DNA of 64,000 nt from Platerodrilus igneus (taxonomy: Eukaryota > Arthropoda > Insecta > Coleoptera > Lycidae), in the NCBI GenBank assembly GCA_036346225.1, contig JARFIW010000500.1, positions 806,001 through 870,000 of the forward strand, given 5' to 3'. This document shows, piece by piece, positions 36,823-49,770 of the stretch. A model generated the notes under the pieces. It saw only the letters and a program-made list of their open reading frames with translations, ran no database searches and was not told where the DNA came from. The translations under genes were made by a program, and so were the position numbers. Position 1 is the first letter of the stretch; each line of letters begins with the position of its first letter.

Positions 36823-38177
36823 ATGGAAGAAGCTGGAGGCAGTAGAGATCAGTCGAGGACGGAATCAGGGATCAAGGAAACGAGATGATAATGAGAATGC
36901 TAGAGAGGATGAATGAAGAATCGAATAGAGCGAGGAGGAGTCTAACAGAAAATTAGAACAGCTAAGCGATGAATCGAATAAAGCGAGAGAGGACTCAAAT
37001 CGAAAATTTGACCGAATGAGTGAAGAATCGAACAGGAAGTTAGAGGAGATTAGTCAGAAAATAGATAAGACGAATCAAGAAGTTTCAGAATTTAAAATAG
37101 TCTTACCGTAAAGATGGGGGAAGTTGAAAATAGGGTTGATAAAAATGAGCGTGATATTACAGGTCTTCGACAGGAAATGGGACATTTAAGGTCCGAAGTA
37201 CGCATTTTTTGTGAAGAAGAGATTAATGTAAAAATGACTGAAGTGACGGACTCATGTAGGGATCAGTTAGGCAGGGTAGAACGCGAAGTTAGTAGTATTA
37301 AATACAACATGTCAAATTTAACGGGGGATGGTCCCAGATTTTCTACAGGTGGAGTATCATTGGACCAACACATGAAGTTTTATGGCGATAACAGGGTAAA
37401 TCCACAAATTTTTATTAATAGTGTAAGAAATCTAGTGGGAAATTTATTTGACGAACAGACTAAACTAAATACGATAAAGTCTTTATTAAAGGACAACGCG
37501 GAAGCATGGTACAATTTAGTAGGACAGGACATAGACACGTATCAGGACTTTGAAGACAAATTTTTACAACATTACTGGAGTGATCACAAACAGGATCAGA
37601 TTAGGGACGACTTGATTACAGGAAAATTTAAGGGAGAGTTTGCAGGTTCTAGGGAGCAATATGCCATCCGCAAGTACAGTGTGGCCAAACAACTGAATCC
37701 ACCATTGACGGACAGACAGATTATCACATACCTATCACGACATTTTGAACTGGAAATTAGACAACACGTGGCCTTACAAAACATCACAGAACGGGAGACA
37801 TTTTAGAGTATTTGCAGAGATATGATGATGTATGTGTAGGACGGACAAGAGATACGAGAACGAAACGTTAACACAGTTAGGTTTGACAACAGGACACCGA
37901 ATTATCCGAGACGGCCTGACTACAACAGAAAATTTCGACCGAATTGGGAACGACGAGGACAGGAATACAGAAGTAATAGTGCGACTAGGGGACCGACGCC
38001 AAGACCTAGTTACACGCGACAGAACAGTTTACCGGAAGTAAACAGGACTGTGACCAGCACGCCGAATAGAGACAGGGACACGGATATTAACACGAGAAGG
38101 ACGTACGCACAGGTTGTAGAAGGACAACCAGGACCAAGCACGGAAAACAGGATGAGACAGGATTTTAGAACGTGACA
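36823..38177 (+). pseudogene. gag: Element B Gag
   Basis: The first ATG after the PBS opens a frame broken by small shifts near 36890 and 36940, a stop at 37110-37112 and a shift near 37800. The N-terminal part is a coiled coil with repeated EESNRK/DESNKA units. The capsid part (37114-37806; 230 residues) has the motif AEAWYNLV and RxxYAIRKYSVAKQLNPPL, closely related to the Gag of element A. The C-terminal region (about 37850-38177) is Arg/Asn/Pro-rich, with no zinc knuckle. Several shifts could be single-base assembly errors, because the LTRs of this element differ by the same kind of change. Confidence 0.8.
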
Positions 38178-38288
38178 GACCACTAGATTTCTGTGTAAAT
38201 GTATACGAACATCCACGTGAATTTTTCAAAATTGAGGAGGAAGTAGAGCCAGAAACTGAGAAAAATTATGTTTGCCAATTATTAATTT

Positions 38289-38929
38289 AGAAATTTTGAG
38301 AATAATGTAGAAGTATTACTTGATACAGGGGCAGAGGCGAGTTTAATATCGGAGGAATTCGTCAGCAAAATTAGGGATAAGGTTTGTGATAGAATTATGC
38401 CTATAAAACGTAGCCATTTAGTAGCTCCAAATAAAAGAAGTTTGCTGTAGTAAATAGTGTTGTGGTGCTTAGGATAGATATAGGAGGTTTAAGCTGTGAA
38501 CAGGAGTTTGTAATTGTACCTGGACTGAAGTTTCAGAGCATTTTAGGTGTTGATTGTATGATGAAGTTAGGGGTTTTGATAGATATGGAAAGGAAGGTAA
38601 TAAGAATTAAGGATAGGGTAGTGCCATGGAAAGGCAGTTATGAAGTCACAGAGGATGACACGGGGTTTAGTATTAATGTAGTAGAGGTAGAGGATGATGA
38701 AGGTAAACAGATCAACACGATAAGATGTCCAGAGGATAGGAGAGTAGAGGTTCAAGCTTTAATACAAAAACATGCAGAAGTAGTGGGGGTAGAAGCAGCA
38801 TATCAGGAGCAGGTGAAGGCGAAGTTAAGTAAAGATGGCAAGTTTGTTTTTAATAAAGTAGATTTAAGGGATTCATTCTGGCGGATTCCATTACACAAAA
38901 ATTCTAGAAGGTACGTGGGTTTTCCATAG
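38289..38929 (+). pseudogene. pol: Element B protease and RT remnant
   Basis: The aspartic protease is recognised by LLDTGAEASLIS (DTGA at 38322-38333) and, later, ILGVDCMMKLGV. It closely resembles the protease of element A. The RT fingers are missing: sequence jumps from the linker (near 38810) to VDLRDSFWRIPL, the palm start. The frame ends at 38929. The deletion of about 95 residues is estimated by comparison with element A. Confidence 0.8.
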
Positions 38930-38967
38930 AGGGAAAAATCGATAATTGTAAAGTAGTATCGTTTGGT

Positions 38968-39192
38968 TTGTCGGCAGAAAAGGAAATAAGAATAAATAAG
39001 AAACAGACAAGTGTAGGGACTGAAGAAGAAGTGATATTTAAGAGTCAGGATAAGAGGGATGATAAGTTTATTGTATGTGAGATAATAGAGATGTTAAGTA
39101 TAGATATAGAAGGGGGAGAGATAGGGATGAAGAGTATTAGGTTGGTGAGAAGAAAGACTTGGAGGGTCAAGAAGAGAGTTAGATTTAAATAA
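38968..39192 (+). pseudogene. pol: Element B pol tail
   Basis: After VVSFGLS (an RT motif, at about 38953-38973) the sequence leads straight into a basic tail beginning AEKEIRINKKQ and ending in RVKKRVRFK. The YVDD box, RNase H and integrase are absent. Element A resumes with a similar KEIRIKK after its own deletion. The tail may be the C-terminus of the intact polyprotein; this is inference. Confidence 0.5.
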
Positions 39193-39710
39193 CTTGATGA
39201 ACAAAGGATAGAGATAGGTGAATTTTAGTATAGATATAGAAAATAAAGCTAGGTATAGGATAAATATGGGAGATAATTAGAAATAGGTTTAGGATGAGAA
39301 TAAAGATTAAATGTAGGAAGAAAATAAGATAGGTTAAGTATAGATATTTCATATAAGATTAGTGGAGAGTTAGGAATAGAGTAAAAGTAGGATAGGCATA
39401 TAGGATTAGGTAGGGGGAAGTAAAGTATAGTGAAGATTAGTTAAAAGTTAGGAATAGGATAGGTATATAGGATGTATATAGGATTAGATGGATAAGTAGG
39501 ATGAAGTTAGGGATAATTTCAGTTTATAGAAGTAGGTGAGAGTTAGGAATAGGATAGGGATATAGGATAGGTGTAAATATTTTTTTGGATTGGAGACAAA
39601 GTAGGTAAGTTAGATAGATAAGGATAGAGAGAGATAAGCAAAATTTTGTAAAGATTTTTGGCAGTCTAAATATTTGATATTTGCATTCAAATAAGTGGGA
39701 TTATTTGTAT
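39193..39710 (+). other. Element B 3' non-coding region
   Basis: Purine-rich, repetitive sequence with many AGGATAGG/TATAGGAT-like repeats between the pol tail and the PPT. No frame was recognised. Its repeats resemble the 3' region of element A (54286-54440). Confidence 0.6.
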
Positions 39711-39726
39711 TCAAATAGGGGGAAAA
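39711..39726 (+). promoter_or_regulatory. Element B polypurine tract
   Basis: TAGGGGGAAAA directly before the 3' LTR start is a typical plus-strand primer site of LTR retrotransposons. Confidence 0.8.
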
Positions 39727-42003
39727 TACTCATATTTAGACCAGGGTAGAAAATTTAATAATCACATCAAATAATTTTAATCACCGTGTATAAGGAATTT
39801 TATTAAATAATACGCTTTATTAAAACACCGTGGAGAATAAAAGTCATTCGTTTCAGTAAAATAAGAAATTTAAATTATCTATAAGACGCTTTACATCAAA
39901 AGAAGCAGTATTGAAAAGCGCAGTGGATAATTTAATTATTCCTAAACAAATGGAAATTACGTGCAAAGTTTATATTAATTAACCCTATTTTAAGTAACGG
40001 GTAGTAAAACAAAGTGTACATATAATAATTAATATTTAAGGTGTATTCGCTAAAAAATGAAAAGGATGGAAATCAATTTTAATTGGAGTTAATTAAACCG
40101 TTAATAACATATAATAAGCATAAAAGGCTTGTGAAAACCCAATAATAGTCAAATCGTAGGAAGGTTATTTAAAATGTTACGTTGAAAACACCTGCGTGTT
40201 TTAAAAGGCAATTTCAAGTTAATTTGTTTGGATAAACATGTTGATTCTAAGGATATTGGAAACGATCAGATGCTTTAGCAGGAAATACAGAACACCTGCG
40301 TATTTTTAAAAAGCTCATTCTGCGTAAATTTGGCAAATAATTAATGTTTCAAAGAATCTTGGAGAAACCGGGGCTTAATATTCACGAGAATGTGCGATAC
40401 GGGTTATTAAACCAAGATAACAGTCCGCGTGGACTAAAATATAATCGATAATGAAGAGTGTCAAGTTGCACCAATACGAACAGGTTAGAGAAGGAAAGAG
40501 AAAATGCGTCAAGCAAAGACACATATTGTAAAATGGCGGGATTTAAGCAACGTCAAGGGGTTGCGATTGGTTAAAAATAGGATGCATATATCAGAGGTAG
40601 AACAACAATTTCTGTATAAAAGTAATTAGTTTTTCTCGGACAACTTTGCGGGCCGTGTTGAAATTTTCTGAGATCTCAATGGGGTGAGGACTAAATTCAT
40701 AAAAATCGACGTGCAGGCTACAGACTGGGAACGTAGAATGAGGAATTCGTTGGAATTACCCGTTTTAGGAACAAAGCGACGTGTCGGCTATTCGCTATAT
40801 ATACAGGCGGGAATATGTGTTTCTCTCTTAGACTCTTAGACTTTCGACGATTCGATGCGTTAAAAGCTCGTGCATCCGCGACTTGATATTAAACAGTGCA
40901 TTTTAGTTTGATTAAATAATTTAAAGTGTGCTAGTATATTTTAGTGACTCAAAATAATTGGTTATTTTACGTGCTAACATGAATGTACTTCAGTGCACTT
41001 AGATACAAGGTAATAAAAGTTTATTATCACGGTACCAATTAGTAAAATTTACAACGACAAATGTATACCCAAAAGTAGGCAGTTTTGGCGTATATTGGTA
41101 ATATTGGTAAAAGGAAGTATGAATTTCTTTGCTATTTTGCGGGGTGTTAATGACTAAATGGTTCGTAAATGTGTCTGCATCCACTGAACCAGAGGCAGAT
41201 ATACACAGATGAGTTCCGGAAAAGCCTAGAAACAACTTTAAATTAATGGTGATGGAGAACATTTTAAAGCGTTGACAACTTGAAGCTGTAAATAGAATCC
41301 GGTTGGAATGGTGTGATTTACAAAAGGGACGATTACACTGAAGCTACGAGGACAATAACCTTCAGGTAAATTGTACTATTTTGTTTGACATTTTTGTGTG
41401 TATTGAATGACTTTATAATTGATTTACTTTAAATGGACATTAGTGGAATTTTTCTAACCATAAAAATTTAATTTTAAGATGAAATTTGCTTGTTTAAGTA
41501 AAAGGGTATTTTGTTTTGATGTTCGGGAATAGGATGAAACTTTGGGTAGGTCTTTGAGCTCAATTAGACAAACCTGGTTAATTAACGTAAAGGGTGGTAG
41601 ATGCTCCCTTTATACTCAGACTCCGGTCTGCTTATCTTGTTATATTAATTAGTAGGCATCCAACAAGGACTTTAATTTTGGATGCACAGTAAAATGATAA
41701 TAAAATTAATCCGGAAATTCTTTTAAAACTGAATTTTATGTTCAAATTTAATTTGAAAATTTAATGTATTCTGAATATTGATGTAAATAGAGTTAACGTT
41801 GATGTTTGTGGTAGGAATGTGTTGTTTAATTTTATGATTGAGAATGGAAGTTATCTAGAAGAGCAGCCGAGGCGATTAACAGAAGGAATCAACGGACCAG
41901 GTGATTTAAAAGGTTTCACAGCATTCTTGACGCCCAAACTGTGGGGCTCGAATGTTCTTTTTTTTTAAAGGGCCAGTACCAAGAGATATGAGAGGAATCA
42001 CAG

Positions 42004-42005
<2 letters not shown>
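39727..42005 (+). repeat. Element B 3' LTR
   Basis: Near-identical copy of 34319-36597, of the same length, ending CACAGCA at 42005 and followed by (AT)n. By eye it differs mainly by single-base changes in homopolymer runs, with only one or two substitutions. Confidence 0.92.

Positions 42006-42039
<34 letters not shown>
42006..42039. repeat. (AT)n tract at the 3' end of element B
   Basis: Perfect AT repeat immediately after the 3' LTR; counterpart of the tract at 34267-34318. Confidence 0.95.
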
Positions 42040-42042
<3 letters not shown>

Positions 42043-42291
42043 TGTGAACTATAGCTTGTTACGTGTGCAGCTCCTGAACGCGAATATTTTCGTTCTCCGT
42101 GATAAAATTTTATATTTCTTACTTTCTTTTCATGGTCATTTGAGTACTCATTGACAATTATAACCGCTTTCTGAAGTAAAACGATTACTTATTCATCACC
42201 CCGTAGGATTTTATTAGAATATGCAGTTATAATTTAAAATACTTCATTCTATTTTACTTTACATAGCGTTAATTTTTAACTTGTGTATTAA

Positions 42292-43140
42292 TTAGGCGAT
42301 GAATATTGTCAAATGCAGGAAGACATTTGCAAGTATTATGCAGGGACAAAAGATTGATATACTTAGATTTGCAGATGATATAGCGGTATTAGCATCTAGC
42401 AAGGAAGAGTTAGAAAGAGCTCTTAATGATACGGAGAGAGTTCTAACAGAGAGATAAGGTATGAAAATTAACAATATTAAAATTAAAGTACTAGTATTCA
42501 AAGGAGGAAAATCAAAAAGTAGGATACAAATAGAAAACGAGAACTTACAAGAGGTTAAGGATTTCTGCTACCTAGGAAGCCAAATAACACAAGATGGGAA
42601 AAACGTAAACGATATAAAACAAAGATTAGCACACAGTCGTGATACATTTAACAAGAAAAAGCATCTACTATGTTCAAACACAACAAATATAGAAACAAGG
42701 AAAAGATTGCTGAAAGCATATGTGTGGAGCACAGTACTGTACGACTATGAAATTTGAACAGTAAGAGAGACGGAGAGAAAAAAGATAGAGACTTTTCAAA
42801 TATGGTGCTACAGACGTATGTTGAAGAATATGATGGACATACAAGGTTAAGAACAAAAATTGTCTAGAAATGGTAGGGGAAAGAAAAAATACGTAGAAAA
42901 CTGTAAAAAAAAAGGAGAGATAGGATGATAGGTCACATACTCAGGCATGAGGAAATAGTGGGGAATATGTTAGAAGCAGAAGTACGAAAAAAGAGGTAGA
43001 GGTAGACCTAGGTTTGACTACTGCACACAGATAGTCAATGATGTAGGCTGTTGAAATTTCAGAGAAATGTGTAGGTTAGCTCAGAATGGAAATCAATGGA
43101 GATACGTGTACAATCAGCTTCAAGACGCAAAACCTAATGA
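42292..43140 (+). pseudogene. Non-LTR retrotransposon RT 3' part
   Basis: The reading frame resembles the 3' part of insect endonuclease-reverse transcriptases of non-LTR elements. It has the catalytic motif LRFADDIAVLA, then after one stop (42455-42457) the segment FCYLGSQITQDG and RKRLLKAYVWSTVLYDYE. A decayed tail follows up to GRGRPRF and a closing NQWR stretch. At least three stops or shifts break it. No 5' part (endonuclease, RT fingers) is present, which is typical of 5'-truncated copies. It is followed by ACGACAA, without an obvious poly(A). Confidence 0.82.
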
Positions 43141-43349
43141 CGACAAAAATAATTGTGCTTAAACCTGATGATTCTCATACACAACTACATGTGTTGTTTT
43201 TGCAATATTCTCAACGAATGTTGATTGTGCGAAAGTGTTGGGAGATTTTGTTAGCCGTCGGGTTGCTTCGCCCCCTTCATATACCACTGAATACCTATGA
43301 ATTAGGGTTCATATTTCGATAACAATTAGAAGGGGAGGCTAACTATATC

Positions 43350-43765
43350 TAACAAGAAAGAGCAGCTGCTATGTTAGAAGACAACAAACATAGAAACGAG
43401 GAAAAGATTATTGAAAGCGTATAGGTTGAGCTGCGAAATGGGGAAAGTAGAAAAAATAGACAAAAAAAAGGTAGAAGCGCCTTTTGGAAGGCGGTGCTTC
43501 AGATGTATGATGAAGGTAGTATGAACAGACAAAGTTAGGAAAAAAGAGGTTCTAGAAATAGTAGAAGAAGAAGGATATGAAGAAAACAAAAAAATTGGAA
43601 AAATAGAAGGACATGACACATTCTAAAGCATTTGGGAAATAGTGCGGGATATATTACAAGCAGAGATAGGAAAAAAGAGAGGTAAAGGTAGACCTAGATC
43701 AAACTGTTTCATGCAGGGAGTGAATCATGTAGAATGTGTAAATTTCATGGAATTGTGTAGGTAAG
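43350..43765 (+). pseudogene. Second, more diverged non-LTR RT 3' end
   Basis: It repeats the same tail region: NKKEQLLC, TTNIETRKRLLKAY, CFRCMMKV, and GKGRPRSN, ending near GTGTAGGTAAGATCAG. It shares the order with 42640-43100 but with more changes, and lacks the FADD part. It is an independent truncated copy or an old tandem duplicate. The gap of about 200 bases between the two has no recognised content. Confidence 0.7.
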
Positions 43766-46700
43766 ATCAGAAGAAGAAACAATGACGATACCCGTCTAAC
43801 CATTTCCAAAATTGAAGACCTAATGGTGATGGCGGAATATCAAATCTGTTACCACTATAAAAATCACGCACTGTATGATGCATGGTTAGTTTCAATAACA
43901 ATATGGTAAAGAAAAGTGGATCTGCAATTAAGAAAATTACATAACAAAGATATCTTCAAACTTATCTAATTATTATGGTGTGTACCATTTATGTTTAACG
44001 AGTGGACATCAAAAGCTAACAAACACCACATGCGATCGATGCATTAAATTTCACAGATATAGCATTGGAGCGAACAAGAACAAGTAATACTATATCCTAG
44101 GCACACTACATCAACCAACCATATGGTATTGTTTGAAGGTTCATCGCGATTATAACTTAATATACCATTTACAGACAAATAGTTAAAAATTTGAAAATTA
44201 CTGGATTAATTATTACAACGAAAGACACATTATATAATAATTAACAATCTAATAACGAGGACGAAATCAGCAACACACGTCGTGGCAGAATCCACTACAA
44301 ATATGACTTTCAACAGGAAATAACAACCTAGTGATATTACAAAGTATGAAGAAGGGATGTCTCTCAATATTTTGAATTAATTTTCTTAGTTTAAACAGAC
44401 TTAATTATAGAAAATTCTGCGACAGAAGAAAGGCCGAACTATCAATTTAGCCACAATTAAAGCCGTGAAAGTTAAAGAAAATAATTACAACCAGCAACGC
44501 TTTCACGCAAAAAATTACACATAAATATTTCTGTAAATTCAGTAGCGCTCATGATGTGATTTTTTGTTTCCAACAATACAACAAGATAATGTAATTGAAT
44601 GGGGAGCCGAGACTTGTTACAATACCAAATATCGAAAAAAAAATACAGCTTCTGGATATTATTGGAAAAAAAAGATACGTGACTCGAGACTGGCAACATT
44701 GGTTTGTCTTTTTCACTCACTCCTGTCCTTTCTTCGTAAATATATGAATATATTTATTTTTCTTTTCATCTAGTGTACTTATTGCTCACCTAGAAATTGA
44801 AAGACAGTGTTTATTTTTAACTACATTGTAGGCACTGGAAGCACTTCGAGTAATGTCAACAAAATATCGAAAGTCGATTTTACAAGTAGAAGCTTTTCCA
44901 TATTTCAGTAAAAATAAAGTACTTTAAGAAACTGTAGACTAATATGCAAATGCAAAAACCCGATTATCTGCGTCGTTAAACTAAAACAGGACCAGGGCTT
45001 ATTTGATGTTTATGGCCCCACAGGAAATTTATAATTAGTGTTTTTAATTAAAATGCTATGTGAAAACCTTTTTGCGAAACATCACGACTAACACAAAAAC
45101 CACTACCTGCCATTTAAAAACACTGGGATTTACAGGGCTCAGAAGTGGATTTAACGGTTTTGGTTTCATGCATATATGAATTTTTAAAAGTTTTAGAGAA
45201 ATTGTAAAGTTTTAGTCACGAAGTGAAATAAAATCTAATCTACTTATTGAAGCTTTACAATTCGAATAATACTGGATGTCTCGAATCTCAACAAACAGAG
45301 TGGAATATAAATGCGCAGCTAATTGAGCGTTTATTTTGGTTGTTTTTATTTTTCAACTTAAACACGAGCTTGAAAAGAATCGCCATTGTTCAACTCCAAA
45401 ACTATAAAACCTTGTAATTTCATGTCATTAACAAGTGCAATTTTGTTCAGTTTCAACTCAAAATAATTTTACAATTGTAGTATGTTGAAAAAGTAGATCA
45501 ACTCAATGTAATGTAGCAAGTTTATTTGTTGCACTCTCTAAAATGAAATATTTTTTATTTAATCATCATGTTTAATTATTCCATATCTTGTAAGGTCCTA
45601 TTATTAGCAGAGATGAATTATACATTTTCAGACTGTACTTCCGAGTATCGTAGGTTGTGTGATATGCAGGCGCTGGGTCGCCTTGTAAACCATTTTAAAA
45701 CGTAAAGGAGTGTTTTTTCACGCTTACGTACAAAATTAATGTTCTCCCGAAACCAAAATTAATAGGACCGTGCGTCCTCTATAAATTCCAAAAGGATGTT
45801 CACGTTCTTATGAAAGGCATGCAATTTAATAATTGCGCTAAGAAAGTGATGAAATGAGTTTTAATTAGTTTTTAAATCCATCTATTGGTTAATGCGCTAT
45901 GTTTGGAAAATAAACAAATTGATTAGTTAATTTTGGAGCAAATATTGCTAGTAATGACCTACACGTGGAATTTCAAGTATACGTTTAATAATTAAATCAA
46001 AACCACGAGATGTTGGTCAGTACAATATGGTAAAGTAATTACAACGCTTTGCGCTTATTGCGATTAATGAAGTAAGGGATTCTTTTATAACAATTAATAT
46101 TTGGTTTATGATCCGAATTGTTTTAAATATATTGGCGCGAATTTAATATCTGATTACGTTGATTAGTGAATAACATTTTTGGTACAAAAATTAAACTTTC
46201 ACTATATTGAAATTTCATACAGAACTGATTATTAGTTATTTAATGAATTGTATTCGTAATTAGTGAAAAATTTTCCTTTTGTAAAAAGTATCAAACGCTA
46301 TAGAACCAGCTGTTCTCATGAAAAAATTGTTTTCAAATAACTAAATTGTTTGTTCAAACAAACATTATATTGAATTTAAAAAGTCAGATTATTTTGACAT
46401 GCATATGTTTGAAGTGATTAACTTTCTTACTAGGTTTGTACCAAATAAAAAGTCAATGCAAATAATTTATTTATGTTTTATGTTGACCTTAAAAATTTTA
46501 AAATCTTAATCATCTGTAAAGTATTCAGATCTGAAAGCTACTAGGACTGATACAAACGATATATGGCTCCTTTATGTTAATAATTAAATTAAAAGTATAA
46601 ACTTAGCCGTTATTTCACATCTAGACTGGACCTTTTTAGGTTATTCTTGTATATATTCTTACGTTCATTTTCGTAAATCATTAATTAGTTATATACAATA

Positions 46701-47215
46701 CGTTTTGTCTTAAATTCCTTGGCGTTAAACAAAAAAATTTATTCCGTAAATGAAAACTAACCCTTTCGTGTTTTAAAAATTGTATTGTAATTAATAATAA
46801 ATATCCTATTTAGGTCAGTTAATAAATCTTTCTGTGCAGTAGAAAAATAAATATCCTTTCTAAGAATTTCGTCCCGTGGAATTTACGCCTTAATTAGATA
46901 GGCGACTTTCCAAGTATTTCAATAATTAAATGCTGGTGTATTTTCCCTTTTAAAGATTTCGGCGAAATTATTAAAATAAAATTAGGGTTTTCCTGTGTTA
47001 TTTTTCTTGACGACAAGTTTACGTGCTTTAACTAAACAAATGTAACATTGCATTTGCTGTTGGATTAGCAACCAGAAAACAGGTTGTTTTGCTTCGCTCG
47101 TTTTCTTGATGCGAATTTCCGGCACGCATTATTTAGCGTGGTGAGTAAATGGAGTTTATATAAAACAATACTTTTCGGCTTCATTAAATTAATTTATTGT
47201 CCGTAACTATTCTAG
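43766..47215. other. AT-rich intergenic, no gene recognised
   Basis: No domain-bearing frame, RNA or clear element was found. GC content rises from about 47040 towards the candidate exon at 47216. Confidence 0.4.
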
Positions 47216-47358
47216 CTTCCTGCGGGGGACACGTTAATCCCTTGAGCTGCGCTTCTTTTGGGGACTACGAAGTCAAATGCGCTCCGCCTGGACGTAAGCT
47301 TGCCTGTTCGCTGACGCAGACCAGCGACTGGTTCCACCCTGATGCCAGTAACTCGAGG
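47216..47358 (+). CDS. Candidate internal host exon, Cys-rich
   Basis: A 143-base open segment stands out by its high GC against the AT-rich surroundings. It is preceded by a pyrimidine-rich stretch ending TTCTAG and followed by GAGG|GTGAGT, both good splice signals. In frame it would encode about 47 residues with four cysteines (SCGGH, LSCAS, VKCAP, LACSL) and the C-terminal residues DWFHPDASNSR. It enters at codon position 2 and leaves at a codon boundary. No family was recognised. A shadow frame lies on the minus strand. Confidence 0.45.
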
Positions 47359-47851
47359 GTGAGTTCTGTTTTTGCTTTTCTTGGTAAGCGCTTCTGATTT
47401 CGGAACCAGAACGCCTGGGGTTTTACCGGTCATAGATAGCCTTCCTAAATTTAATTCTTTACAAAAATTACTGAACTATTTTGGTACTTACTGCTTTCCG
47501 TTTTTTTGATGAATGCTTTACTATTTGTTTTAAATAACTAAAAACTTACTATTTATCAATGGAAAAAAAATTGTTTAAAGACTTGCTGGCACAATTGAAA
47601 ATGTTGCCATTATGCTTGTAAATTTAGTTTAAGTTTATACTTACGATATTCTAGAGCTGTGGTTTTTAGGGTTGCGTTTGATTCTTTTCTTTGCTTAATA
47701 GTTACTGTCAGAGGGTTATTACCTAGAAATTACAGCTCGCCATTTTCATGGGTAATTTTTTTGGAATGTTTGGGGGTTTCTTATAATGTATTTATAAATT
47801 GGGGACATTGACATTTTTGGGGTTGGGTTTTGGGAGTACTGTGTTCTGTAT
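47359..47851. other. Intergenic or intronic, nothing recognised
   Basis: If the preceding exon is real this is its downstream intron up to the (TA)n tract that received element A. A second donor-like TTG|GTAAGC lies near 47382. Confidence 0.35.
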
Positions 47852-47871
47852 GTATATATATATATATATTA
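47852..47871. repeat. Short (TA)n tract at 5' end of element A
   Basis: TATATATATATATATATTA directly before the LTR start; the other end of the element is followed by ATATATCG. Confidence 0.85.
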
Positions 47872-49730
47872 TGCTGTGATAAGGGGTTGTTTAAGGGTGC
47901 ACGTTATAGTAAAGGTCGTTCAGGAATGAGTAGTTAGAATAGGCAGCAGAAAACTGCACTTATTTAAGGAAATAATTAAGAAATAGACATAGTTTGTAGA
48001 TAGTAAGTAGTCAACACCCTGTATATAAAGTAGAAAAAGTTTTTGGGCGACGCAGGTAAACATAGGAAGACGCATAGTTGGCGTAGGAATGAGAAATACA
48101 TGTATTAAGTAGATAGTAAATATTAAATACCCTGTAGATAAAGTTTAGTTAATTTAGGTAAAACAAATAAGGATATTTTTCAGTGGAAGCACGCGTATAT
48201 TGAGAAATAAATGATAAAGTGTAATTAGACACGCATTAAGAAGAAGAGTTCCAGACAATTAAATTAATACGGATATAGAAATAGAGTTTCAGGTAGTTAA
48301 TATAAATGCGTACAAAGATCTAACCATTTTTGATAAGAGAAATGATTAAAAAATTGCGTGAATCGCATGTAAACATGAAAATTTAAAGTCGAGTTGCATC
48401 AGTTGTTTATGGAAAAGCAAGTAATCTATCAAAATACAGCATGTTTATAACGAAAGACAGCTGCGGGCAGGTTGTGATTATGGGGAATCGTGGAGCATTA
48501 CATCAGAAACTGCTCTAAATGAAATTATTTGATTGGTCAGAAACAAGCGACGAGTTCTAGACCATACCCACGGATGGAGTGGGAATTCGAGAATATATTA
48601 GCAAGCACCTTGATAAGAAATTCAGTTTTGAACTCAACGAAGGCCGAAATGCGTTACCATTAAAACAAAGTAATACGTAATAATTATAAAAGTGAAATAA
48701 AATGAGTGCGAATATGAAGATTATAATTGCCGTTTAAACGGTTTCGAGGTCTTAGGGAAATAGACTATGATTCTGATGTTAAGGGAAAAATACCGTAATA
48801 CAATTTAGATGTCCAGGGGAAAAGAAGAATAATACAATTTTGAAGTACAGGGGTGAAACAAACTACAATTTTAAGTCTGGGGAAAGAATGATAAAAGTCT
48901 AAGTTTGAAGAATTGAAATAAATTGGGGTGTATAATTTAATAATGGTGGTCCATAGCGTAATGGCAATAATTTGAATGGAATCCAGAATTGGGGAAGATC
49001 ATTTTTATTGGAAGCGTCGATGTGAAAAAAGATAAAACCAGGTCAGATTTTTAGTTATAAGACATTTTGTTTTTCTATATAAATTTTTATTTTATTTTTA
49101 ATATTGAATTTGCTAAATATGATATGCTTGTGAAAAAGTCAACAAAAGAGGTTGCATACGTATAGAATGAGTAATATGTTAACAGGTTTAGAATATTCTA
49201 CACTTTGTTGGTAAAGATAATAAGTTTTCTTTGGTGACTTTGGGTTGTTGAGTACATAGTAGATGGTTGTTAATAAATGAAATTTATAAGGTTAACTAAT
49301 TGAAAAATGTATTACAAATAATTTCAAAAGCTGTACATAACATATTGGTTTCATTATATAAAATCGAAATTTACTGAATTTAATAATTCCAAATAAATGC
49401 TAGCCGAGGTCATAAGATTTAAATAGTACAAAGGCGGAGCCACAAGTTGAATAGGAAATTGATAACCCGCAAGGCGGTAACGTATCGAATTTTGCCATTG
49501 GTAGATAGAGTTGTTTGAAGATAAAGTCCAGTTGATAGCAACATTAAGAAAGACAGCCGGAGGAGGAGATAATTACAATGTATAGTGAATATTAAAATGG
49601 TGGTCCAATAATTTAGAGTACGTAGAAAATTAATAAGGCGCACAACGAAGGGGATCAAGAATTCCAGTTCATAGTAATAAAAATAACAGTACAAAGTAGG
49701 GGCATTGAAAATTACGAGAATAGTATAGCA
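47872..49730 (+). repeat. Element A 5' LTR
   Basis: TG...CA termini fixed by comparison with 54592-56448. It contains duplicated CAACACCCTGTATATAAAG and AATACCCTGTAGATAAAG blocks in U3 and a TCAGT initiator-like site near 48622. The 109-residue minus-strand frame at 49419 is a shadow of the LTR. Confidence 0.93.
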
Positions 49731-49770
49731 ATAAAGATGTCGCACCAACGTTAGGGCACGAATTAGAGCA
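49731..49770 (+). promoter_or_regulatory. Element A PBS region
   Basis: ATAAAGA precedes TGTCGCACCAACGTTAGGGC, which lines up with the B site TGGCGACCCAAA and the C modules TGACGACCAAACTTGGGGC. The primer site is therefore probably offset by seven bases from the LTR end and degenerate. The primer tRNA was not identified. Confidence 0.4.

Larger units (their letters stand above)
34319..42005 (+). mobile_element. Element B: Gypsy LTR retrotransposon, internally deleted
   Basis: Two 2279-bp LTRs (34319-36597 and 39727-42005) bracket a 3.1 kb internal region with PBS, gag, protease, an RT remnant and a PPT. RNase H and integrase are absent. The element sits inside a (TA)n tract, so the target duplication cannot be separated from the repeat. 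The LTR pair is almost identical apart from single-base length changes in homopolymers, which implies a young insertion. The LTR edges are not TG...CA at the left (TACTCAT), which is unusual though known in some Gypsy lineages. Confidence 0.93.
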
